NCBI GenBank assembly: GCA_030698645.1
Contig: JAUYMV010000372.1
Location: forward strand, 1 to 18,947
Source: Mesorhizobium sp.
GTDB lineage: Bacteria > Pseudomonadota > Alphaproteobacteria > Rhizobiales > Rhizobiaceae
Direction of reading: 5' to 3'
DNA: 18,947 nucleotides
This document shows positions 7,670-13,746 of this stretch, piece by piece; positions within the stretch are counted from its first letter, which is position 1, and the number at the start of each line of letters is the position of its first letter. The notes below the pieces were generated by a model, which was not told where the DNA came from, did not search any database, and worked only from the letters and a program-made list of their open reading frames with translations. The translations under genes and the position numbers were made by a program.

Positions 7670-8647
7670 ATGGCACTGCGAGCCGACGACCTGATCGACC
7701 GCCGCCGGTTGCGGCGTAAGCTGACCTTCTGGCGCGTGATGGCGATCGCTATCGCCGCCATCGCCATCGCCGCGTCGGCGGGATGGACGATGCGCGACGG
7801 CCTGGGCGGCGTGGCGGGCGATCACGTCGCCAAGATCAAGATCGACGGCACCATCACCGAGGACGAGGAACTCCTCGAACGTCTGGACAAGGTCACCCAG
7901 TCGAAATCCGTCAAGGGCGTCATCCTGTCGATCGACTCGCCGGGCGGCACCACGGCCGGCGGCGAAGCCATCTACGAGGCGGTGCGCAAGCTCGCCGCCG
8001 CCAAGCCGGTCGTCGCCCAGGTGGGCACGCTCGCCGCCTCGGCGGGCTACATGATCGCCAGCGCGACCGACCATATCGTGGCGCGCCAGTCCTCGATCGT
8101 CGGCTCGATCGGCGTGCTGGTGCAGTTCCCCAACTTTACCGGGCTGATGGAGAAGATCGGCGTCACGCTCGACGAGGTGAAGTCATCCCCGCTGAAGGCC
8201 GAGCCCTCGCCCTTCAACCCGACGACCGACGAGGAGCGCGCCATGTTGCGCAAGATGATCCTCGATTCCTATGACTGGTTCGTCGGCCTCGTCGACGAAC
8301 GGCGGCCGCTGTCGCGCGCCGAGGTGCTGGCGCTCGCCGACGGCTCGATCTTCACCGGGCGGCAGGCGCTGCAGAACAAGCTCGTCGACGCGCTTGGCGG
8401 CGAGGATACCGCGAAAGACTGGCTCACCAGCAAGGGCGTCGGCGCCGAACTGAAGGTCATCGAGTGGAAGCCGCGCAAGTCGACGGCCGGCTATTTCCTG
8501 TCGAGTTCCCTCGTCGAAGGCGTTGCGAGAGCACTCGGATTGCCGTTTGCCGGCTCCGATATCCTTCGCGAACTCGGCGCCGAACGCATCTTCCTTGACG
8601 GTATGCTGTCGGTCTGGCAACCTGAAAAGGCTGTGCGAAGTGACTGA
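7670..8647 (+). CDS. sppA: Signal peptide peptidase SppA, short form
   Basis: This 325-residue membrane-bound serine protease of family S49 has one N-terminal anchor (VMAIAIAAIAIAASAGW, about 23-39). The catalytic Ser124 lies in GTLAASAGYMIA, and Lys176 in VKSSPLKAEPSPF forms the Ser/Lys dyad. The 52-residue spacing equals that of the Bacillus enzyme (Ser147/Lys199). It degrades cleaved signal peptides at the inner membrane. The ATG at 7670 is preferred because GAGG at 7660-7663 stands six bases before it; the ATG at 7658 would overlap this site. ihfB follows after 63 bases, the conserved order in Hyphomicrobiales, and lptC diverges upstream. Confidence 0.93.
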   Translation: MALRADDLIDRRRLRRKLTFWRVMAIAIAAIAIAASAGWTMRDGLGGVAGDHVAKIKIDGTITEDEELLERLDKVTQSKSVKGVILSIDSPGGTTAGGEAIYEAVRKLAAAKPVVAQVGTLAASAGYMIASATDHIVARQSSIVGSIGVLVQFPNFTGLMEKIGVTLDEVKSSPLKAEPSPFNPTTDEERAMLRKMILDSYDWFVGLVDERRPLSRAEVLALADGSIFTGRQALQNKLVDALGGEDTAKDWLTSKGVGAELKVIEWKPRKSTAGYFLSSSLVEGVARALGLPFAGSDILRELGAERIFLDGMLSVWQPEKAVRSD

Positions 8648-8710
8648 CAGGCCGATATTCCGACCCGGAAGTATTGTGTTTCATAGTTCTATAGGCGGGG
8701 AAGTGGACGC

Positions 8711-8995
8711 ATGATCAAGTCGGAACTCGTTCAGCTCATCGCAAACCGCAACCCGCACCTGTTCCTGCGCGACGTCGAGAACATCGTCAACGCCATCTTC
8801 GAGGAAATCACCGACGCGCTGGCCGCCGGCAGCCGGGTGGAATTGCGCGGCTTCGGCGCCTTTTCGGTGAAGAACCGGCCGGCCCGGACCGGTCGCAATC
8901 CCCGCACCGGCGAATCCGTCGCCGTCGAGGAAAAATGGGTGCCGTTCTTCAAGACCGGCAAGGAATTGCGCGAGCGTCTCAATCTTGACGATTGA
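8711..8995 (+). CDS. ihfB: Integration host factor subunit beta
   Basis: The protein has 94 residues, the typical length of an HU/IHF-family subunit. It has the [17 protein letters not shown] helix that marks the beta subunit, the [30 protein letters not shown]-binding arm region with the intercalating Pro64, and a C-terminal [14 protein letters not shown] helix. IHF sharply bends DNA and assists replication, recombination and sigma-54 promoters, which is relevant because rpoN lies nearby. It is probably co-transcribed with sppA and lapA. The ribosome site is a diffuse GGGGAAG before the ATG. IhfB rather than HU is chosen from the N-terminal sequence and gene order. Confidence 0.94.
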   Translation: MIKSELVQLIANRNPHLFLRDVENIVNAIFEEITDALAAGSRVELRGFGAFSVKNRPARTGRNPRTGESVAVEEKWVPFFKTGKELRERLNLDD

Positions 8996-9021
8996 GCCAT
9001 CGCGCCACTTTGGGTTTGGAA

Positions 9022-9381
9022 ATGTTCAATCGCATAGTACTCGTCGTCGTAGTCGTCCCGGTGGCGATCGTGCTCATCGCGCTGGCGGTCGCAAACCGCG
9101 CGACCGCAACGTTCACGCTCGACCCGTTCAATCCGGGCAATCCGGGCCTGACGCTGCAGCTGCCGCTCTTCGTCATGCTGTTCCTGGCGCTCGGCGCGGG
9201 GCTGCTGATGGGCAGTTTCGCGACATGGTGGAACCAGGGCCGCTACCGCAAGGAAGCGCGCTCCAAGGCGCGCGAGGTTCAGTTGCTGATGCAGGAAATC
9301 AGCCAGCGCAAGGCAAGCGCCGCGCAGGCGTCGCCCGCGCAGCCCGCGCCCGCGTCGAATCTGCCGCAGCCCTACGCCTGA
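9022..9381 (+). CDS. lapA: LapA/DUF1049 family membrane protein
   Basis: This 119-residue protein has two membrane helices (about 4-24 and 48-68) joined by a short periplasmic loop with the NPGNPG segment. A basic, probably coiled-coil tail follows (WWNQGRYRKEARSKAREVQLL), then an Ala/Pro/Gln-rich end. This is the LapA (DUF1049) pattern; in E. coli LapA works with LapB in control of LPS synthesis through LpxC turnover. The ATG at 9022 with TTTGGAA ahead is chosen; a TTG at 8992 would overlap the ihfB end. The gene follows ihfB by 26 bases. No lapB is in the window, so the functional link is by family only. Confidence 0.82.
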   Translation: MFNRIVLVVVVVPVAIVLIALAVANRATATFTLDPFNPGNPGLTLQLPLFVMLFLALGAGLLMGSFATWWNQGRYRKEARSKAREVQLLMQEISQRKASAAQASPAQPAPASNLPQPYA

Positions 9382-9385
9382 GACT

Positions 9386-9419
9386 CCAGCCGCTCCACCG
9401 GCTGGCGGAAAATCTCCGC
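9386..9419 (+). other. Two tandem hairpins after lapA
   Basis: CCAGCCG (9386-9392) and CGGCTGG (9399-9405) form a perfect 7-base stem with a 6-base loop. GCGGA (9405-9409) and TCCGC (9415-9419) form a second 5-base stem right behind. No T-run follows on the plus strand, so a classical intrinsic terminator is not shown; they may still end or stabilise the sppA-ihfB-lapA transcript. Confidence 0.4.
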
Positions 9420-9519
9420 GAAGTATATCAAAAATAGTCGCGCGGCGGACTGTCGCCGTTGCCTTTTCCATGTAGAGTAAGTTCTGCGGGCGTGGGCGCG
9501 TCTGTTTGTGGAGAGAGCA

Positions 9520-10113
9520 ATGGCGGGGACGATTTCTTTCGACAAGGTACCGCGTTTGCCGGACAACTGGTGGGACGGGACCGACGCGGATATGGTATGG
9601 CCGTACTGGGGCGACAAGACCTGGTATCTGTGGGGCGCCAATTCGGGCAACCAGTTCATCGCGCGCGGCGACCCGTTGAACGGCGGTGGCATGGCGAGCG
9701 TGCAGACCGGGCCGACACGCGGCCGCGGACACCCTCAATACATCGGCATCGACACGATGGCGCTGTCGATTCCCGTCAACGACAAGGTCTTCACGGCCGT
9801 GTCGGCCCATATCGTGGCAGGCAACGATGTCGTCGTGCCCGTCTACCTGAAGCACGGCGCCACGGACAATGGCAGCTTCGGGCTTGGCACCGGCTACGGG
9901 CTGGACGTGACGGACCATGTCAAGATCCACGCCTATGTGTGGGGCAAGCTTCTCGACCTTATCGCCGTCGCGGGACGCACGTCCATCCCGCCGGAGATGT
10001 GGACGCCCGACGTGACACAGCCGGACTCGAATAGCCGCAAGACCACCCGTGTCCCGCTGCCCGACCTCCCCGCCGTAAAGGCCTGGCACGCCACGCTGGT
10101 CGCCGCGAGCTGA
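9520..10113 (+). CDS. Tryptophan-rich protein of unknown function
   Basis: I do not recognise this 197-residue protein. It has nine Trp, six of them within the first 38 residues (NWWDG, MVWPYWG, TWYLWG). No Cys, signal peptide or membrane helix is visible, and the pattern is strand-rich with glycine turns (GNDVVVPVYLKHG, GSFGLGTGYGLDV) and a Pro-rich end. It looks like a compact soluble beta protein, possibly a binding module, but that is only an impression. ATG 9520 is chosen because GAGAGAG precedes it closely; a GTG at 9508 is possible. It stands where trpF usually follows lapA in related genomes and has 138 bases with two hairpins in front, so it is probably its own transcription unit. 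Codon use and GC fit the neighbours, supporting a real gene. Confidence 0.75.
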   Translation: MAGTISFDKVPRLPDNWWDGTDADMVWPYWGDKTWYLWGANSGNQFIARGDPLNGGGMASVQTGPTRGRGHPQYIGIDTMALSIPVNDKVFTAVSAHIVAGNDVVVPVYLKHGATDNGSFGLGTGYGLDVTDHVKIHAYVWGKLLDLIAVAGRTSIPPEMWTPDVTQPDSNSRKTTRVPLPDLPAVKAWHATLVAAS

Positions 10114-10124
10114 CACCCTGCCAG

Positions 10125-10141
10125 CCGGCCGCCCTGGCCGG
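10125..10141 (+). terminator. Possible terminator hairpin after the Trp-rich gene
   Basis: CCGGCC (10125-10130) and GGCCGG (10136-10141) form a perfect 6-base GC stem with a 5-base loop, 11 bases after the stop codon. The following TGCTTG is only weakly T-rich, so termination is uncertain. Confidence 0.3.
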
Positions 10142-10190
10142 TGCTTGACCCCCGGCCCGAAATCGGATTTGCAGCGGGATCGGGAGATTC

Positions 10191-11150
10191 ATGATGCAGA
10201 TGATCGATGCCGCCGGGGTGGACAAGGCCCTTACTTTTCCGGGCCTGACCGAAATCCTGCGCCGGATGTTCCGTGACGGTGCTATCCAGCCGGTGCGGCA
10301 TCACCATACGGTCAGCCGGCCGCACGGCACGGCCTCGACCCTGCTGCTGATGCCAGCCTGGACCGATCTCGCGCGCACCGAGGGCAACGGCCATATCGGC
10401 GTGAAGATCGTGACAGTTTCACCCGACAACAATGCCATCGGCAAGCCCGCCGTCATGGGGCTCTATCTGCTGCTCGACGGCACGACGGGCGAGCCGGAAG
10501 CGCTGATCGACGGCCAGAGGCTGACGCAATGGCGCACGGCCTGCGCCTCGTCGCTGGCGGCGAGCTACCTGGCGCGCGAGGATGCCTCGAATCTGCTCGT
10601 CGTGGGCGCCGGCGCGCTTGCGCCTTTTCTCGCCAAGGCCCACTCCGCCGTCAGGCCGATCGACGAGATCCGCATCTGGAACCGCACCCCGGCGAACGCG
10701 CGGAAGGTGGCCGACGCGCTCAACGCCGAGGGTCTGAATGCTTCCGTGGCACTCGATCTCGATGCCGCGCTGCCCTGGGCCGATATCGTGTCGGCCGCGA
10801 CGATTTCCACCCTGCCGCTGGTCAAGGGCGCTCTGCTCAAGCCCGGCACGCATGTCGATCTGGTCGGCGCCTTCTCTCCGACGATGCGCGAGAGCGACGA
10901 CGACGCGATCCGGCGGTCGCGCATCTATGTCGATACGCGGGCCGGCGCGGTGAAGGAGGCGGGCGACATCGTGCAGCCGATCGCCGACGGGGTCATCGGG
11001 CCGGACGACATCGTCGCGGACCTCTTCGAACTGACCCGCGAACAGAAGCCCGGGCGCGAGAACGCCGAACAGATCACGCTGTTCAAATCGGTCGGCGCCG
11101 CGATCGAGGATCTCGCCGCTGGTATCGCCGTCTTCGACGCGTCTACCTGA
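10191..11150 (+). CDS. Ornithine cyclodeaminase/mu-crystallin family reductase, likely delta1-pyrroline-2-carboxylate reductase
   Basis: This 319-residue protein has the OCD/mu-crystallin layout. The substrate-binding N-terminal part includes GVKIV (Lys72) and QWRTACAS (Arg115). A Rossmann NAD(P) domain has VVGAGALA (138-145) and the NRTPANARKVA strand-helix. At the place where true ornithine cyclodeaminase has its catalytic Asp (GGD or GAD), this protein has Phe228 in LVGAFSPTMRESDDD. Deamination of ornithine is therefore unlikely. The VDLVG-x-(F/Y)-x-P-x-MRE pattern fits ketimine reductases that reduce pyrroline-2-carboxylate to proline in hydroxyproline, D-proline or lysine breakdown. The start ATG has GGGAG five bases upstream; a second ATG lies directly behind. 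No hydroxyproline genes are nearby, so the substrate is inferred. Confidence 0.82.
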   Translation: MMQMIDAAGVDKALTFPGLTEILRRMFRDGAIQPVRHHHTVSRPHGTASTLLLMPAWTDLARTEGNGHIGVKIVTVSPDNNAIGKPAVMGLYLLLDGTTGEPEALIDGQRLTQWRTACASSLAASYLAREDASNLLVVGAGALAPFLAKAHSAVRPIDEIRIWNRTPANARKVADALNAEGLNASVALDLDAALPWADIVSAATISTLPLVKGALLKPGTHVDLVGAFSPTMRESDDDAIRRSRIYVDTRAGAVKEAGDIVQPIADGVIGPDDIVADLFELTREQKPGRENAEQITLFKSVGAAIEDLAAGIAVFDAST

Positions 11151-11209
11151 CCTCGCCGTCAGATTTCGCGTGCCTGGGAAGAGGCGTGATGGCGGGCGAC
11201 GCGTTCCGC

Positions 11210-11614
11210 TCAGGCGGCGGCGCAACTGGCGCAGACGCCGCGGAATTCGATCACCGCCTTGTTGGCCTTGAAGCCGGTCTGGCTGACCCATTTCTCGAGC
11301 CGCTCGGACACCACGGGATCGGCGAACTCGTCGACCTGGCCGCATTTCTCGCAGATCGCGAAGCCGATCATGCCGTGGGCGTGGGCGTGATGTCCGTCGC
11401 CGGCGCAGGCGACGAAGGAATTGAGGCTTTCAAGACGATGCACGCGGCCGGTGCGCATCAGCGTGTCGAGCGCGCGGTAGACCTGCAGCGGCGCGCGGAA
11501 CCCGTCGTCGCGCAGCAGGTCGAGAAGCGCATAGGCGCTGAGCGGGCCGTCGGCCTGCTCGAGTTTCGAAAACACCAGCGCCTGGTTGCGTGTCAGTTCC
11601 TGCGTCCCGGTCAT
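11210..11614 (-). CDS. zur: Fur-family regulator, Zur-like
   Basis: This 134-residue protein has an N-terminal winged helix (TRNQALVFSKLEQADGPLSAYALLDLL, then APLQVYRALDTLMRTGRVHRL, the recognition region of Fur proteins). The C-terminal dimer domain has CxxC pairs at C88/C91 and C128/C131 for a structural zinc. Cys70 and a His cluster (H75, H76, H78, H80) are placed like the Zur sensing site. Zur represses zinc uptake genes when zinc is plentiful. The ATG at 11614 has AAAGG seven bases upstream; a GTG at 11653 would add 13 residues. No zinc transporter gene is in the window, so Zur over Fur, Mur or PerR rests on the NSFVAC...H-rich motif. It converges with the reductase gene. Confidence 0.85.
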   Translation of the reverse strand: MTGTQELTRNQALVFSKLEQADGPLSAYALLDLLRDDGFRAPLQVYRALDTLMRTGRVHRLESLNSFVACAGDGHHAHAHGMIGFAICEKCGQVDEFADPVVSERLEKWVSQTGFKANKAVIEFRGVCASCAAA

Positions 11615-11726
11615 CGTCCGGCCTTTCGTGTTCGTCGCCCGATCTTCAAGCACCGTTCGCGCGGTTTGTGAAGCGCCGGGCTTGTCTGGATCATATGGGA
11701 ATGAACGACCGGATTTTCGACGCCGC

Positions 11727-12425
11727 TCAGGACGTTCTGGAAAGTCTGTCGAGGGCAGCCGTCAGATGCTCGAGCGACTCGATGATAAGATCGGCGCCGA
11801 GAGCGTCTACGGGCACGGTCGTGTAGCCGCCGCGCACCGCGATCACCGCGACGCCCGCCGCGCGGGCGCTGGCCACGTCGGCCGGACTGTCGCCGACCAT
11901 TACAGCCTGGTCGGGCGTCATTCCCAGCCGTTCGAGCGCGGCGAAGATCATGTCCGGCGCGGGCTTCTTCTCCACGCCGGTATCGCCGCCGACGACCGCG
12001 CCGAGATAGGGCGACAGACCGAAATGGTCGAGGATCGCCTCGGTCGGCCGCTGCGGCTTGTTCGTCACGACGCCGAGCCACACGCCCGCGGCGTGCAGGC
12101 GCTGGACCGATTCATGGGCGCCCGGCATCAGGACCGTGAGAACGGTCAGGTGATCGCCATAGATGCCGAGCATCGCCTGGAGCTCGCGCTCGAGGTCCGC
12201 CTGGTCGAGCGGCCGGCCGCAGGCGGCGAAGGCGCGCTCGACCAGCTTCTTCACGCCATTGCCGATCATCGAAATGACCTCGGCGAGCGTCAGCGGTCCG
12301 AGCGAATGGCGGACGAGCAGGAGGTTGACCGAGGCGTGCAGATCGGGCGCCGAATCGATCAGCGTGCCGTCGAGATCGAACAAAACGGCCTGCGGCCAGC
12401 CCGCGGGGACAACCGCACCGGTCAC
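11727..12425 (-). CDS. gph: Phosphoglycolate phosphatase (HAD superfamily)
   Basis: This 232-residue HAD hydrolase has the nucleophile motif FDLDGTLIDS (Asp17, Asp19), a helical cap (PDLHASVNLLL... to about 90), motif II VVTNKP, the motif III Lys in VEKKPAPD and motif IV VGDSPADVASA. The VTNKPQRPTEAILDHFGL and KKPAPD segments are typical of Gph, which removes 2-phosphoglycolate made by Rubisco or DNA repair. A GTG start at 12425 is chosen: it overlaps the upstream stop as GTGA and has GGAAGGA six bases before it, a coupled arrangement. An ATG at 12440 lacks any ribosome site. Linkage with rpe is also known in E. coli. Other small-phosphate substrates are possible. Confidence 0.88.
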   Translation of the reverse strand: MTGAVVPAGWPQAVLFDLDGTLIDSAPDLHASVNLLLVRHSLGPLTLAEVISMIGNGVKKLVERAFAACGRPLDQADLERELQAMLGIYGDHLTVLTVLMPGAHESVQRLHAAGVWLGVVTNKPQRPTEAILDHFGLSPYLGAVVGGDTGVEKKPAPDMIFAALERLGMTPDQAVMVGDSPADVASARAAGVAVIAVRGGYTTVPVDALGADLIIESLEHLTAALDRLSRTS

Positions 12426-12979
12426 GCGGCGTCCTTCCATTTGATCGAGCAGCCGATCGAGGCGATCTGGTCGCGCGGGCCCTTGCCGGTGCGGGCGACC
12501 TCGACCATCGCGTCGTGCAGGTCGCGGCGCAGATCCGCCGGTCCGGCCTCCTTGCGCGAGGCGTCCAGCCGGCCGCGATACTGCAGTTGCAGATCGCGGT
12601 TGAAGCCGAAGAAATCGGGCGTGCAGGCGGCGCCATAGGCGCGCGCGACCGCCTGGTCCTCGTCGTAGAGATAGGGAAAGCCGAAACCGTGCGCCGCGGC
12701 GAACAGCTTCATGTTGTCGAAGGAATCGTCCGGATAGGCGTCCGCATCGTTGGAACTGATCGCCACGAAGCCGACGCCGTGCGCCTTCAGGTCGGCGGCG
12801 TCGCGCACGATGCGCGCGATCACCGCCTTCACATAGGGGCAATGATTGCAGATGAAGGCGACGACGACGCCGTTCGGGCCGGCGAGATCGAACAGGCGAT
12901 GCGGCTTGCCGTCGACGCCGGGCAGCGTCGCATCGATCGCGGGCCAGTCGAAGTCGCAGACGGGCGGGACGGCTGCCAT
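12422..12979 (-). CDS. Thioredoxin-family (redoxin) protein with CNHC motif
   Basis: This 185-residue protein has the AhpC/TSA-thioredoxin fold. The strand VVVAFICNHCPYVK carries a CxxC motif (C44/C47) of the CNHC type, followed by VGFVAISSND and a TPDFFGFNRDLQLQYRG region with the cis-Pro position. This NHCPYVK subgroup is widespread and annotated as thioredoxin family; its substrates are unknown. No signal peptide is present, so it is cytoplasmic. The stop overlaps the gph start by four bases and the start lies three bases after the rpe stop, so the three genes form a tight operon. A role in redox protection of the same metabolic step is possible but unproven. Confidence 0.88.
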   Translation of the reverse strand: MAAVPPVCDFDWPAIDATLPGVDGKPHRLFDLAGPNGVVVAFICNHCPYVKAVIARIVRDAADLKAHGVGFVAISSNDADAYPDDSFDNMKLFAAAHGFGFPYLYDEDQAVARAYGAACTPDFFGFNRDLQLQYRGRLDASRKEAGPADLRRDLHDAMVEVARTGKGPRDQIASIGCSIKWKDAA

Positions 12980-12982
12980 GCC

Positions 12983-13669
12983 CTACGCGGCCTTCGGCAT
13001 GGCGCCATCGGACGCTTGGCGGATCGCGGCGATGTTGGAGCGGTAGGCGGCTTCCGTGCCGCCCTTGAACACGGCCGAGCCGGCGACCAGCACGTTGGCG
13101 CCGGCGGCCGCGACCAGCGGCGCCGTCTCCGGCGTCACGCCGCCATCGATCTCGATGTCGATCGGCCTGCGTCCGATCATCGCCTTCACGCGCGCCACCT
13201 TGTCGACGACCGACGGGATGAAGGCCTGGCCGCCGAAACCGGGATTGACCGTCATCAGCAGGATCAGGTCGAGCCGGTCGAGCACGTATTCGATGACGTT
13301 CTCTGGAGTCGACGGGTTGAGCGAGACGCCGGCCTTCTTGCCGAGATTGCGGATCGCCTGCAGGGATCGGTCGAGATGGGGTCCTGCCTCGGCGTGCACC
13401 GTGATGATGTCGCAGCCAGCATCCGCGAAGGCGGCGAGGTACTGATCGGTCGGCGCTATCATCAGATGGCAGTCGAACACCTTGTCGGTACGGCCGCGGA
13501 TCGCCTTGATGACCTGCGGGCCGAAGGTGATGTTGGGCACGAAGTGGCCGTCCATCACGTCGAGATGGATCCAGTCGGCACCCGCGCGCACGATCGTCTC
13601 GACCTCGTCACCGAGTTTCGAGAAGTCCGCCGAAAGCACCGAGGGCGCGATGAGGGTCCGTGAAGTCAT
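12983..13669 (-). CDS. rpe: Ribulose-phosphate 3-epimerase
   Basis: This 228-residue TIM barrel has all Rpe signatures: [12 protein letters not shown] at the N-terminus, [19 protein letters not shown] with metal ligands His35 and Asp37 and catalytic Asp40, and DCHLMI with His68. [14 protein letters not shown] and IEIDGGV with Asp175 follow. It interconverts ribulose-5-phosphate and xylulose-5-phosphate in the pentose phosphate pathway or Calvin cycle. The start at 13669 has GGAGG five bases upstream. It is the first gene of the rpe, thioredoxin, gph cluster. It also lies directly downstream of the double-caspase gene (77 bases), but its own ribosome site and the gap suggest a separate unit. 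Confidence 0.97.
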   Translation of the reverse strand: MTSRTLIAPSVLSADFSKLGDEVETIVRAGADWIHLDVMDGHFVPNITFGPQVIKAIRGRTDKVFDCHLMIAPTDQYLAAFADAGCDIITVHAEAGPHLDRSLQAIRNLGKKAGVSLNPSTPENVIEYVLDRLDLILLMTVNPGFGGQAFIPSVVDKVARVKAMIGRRPIDIEIDGGVTPETAPLVAAAGANVLVAGSAVFKGGTEAAYRSNIAAIRQASDGAMPKAA

Positions 13670-13746
13670 GCCATCCTCCGCCGCCCGCTATAGCCGGACG
13701 ACGGCGCGGGCGCATCCGTATCAAAGACGTATTCCGGCGCGTTTCG

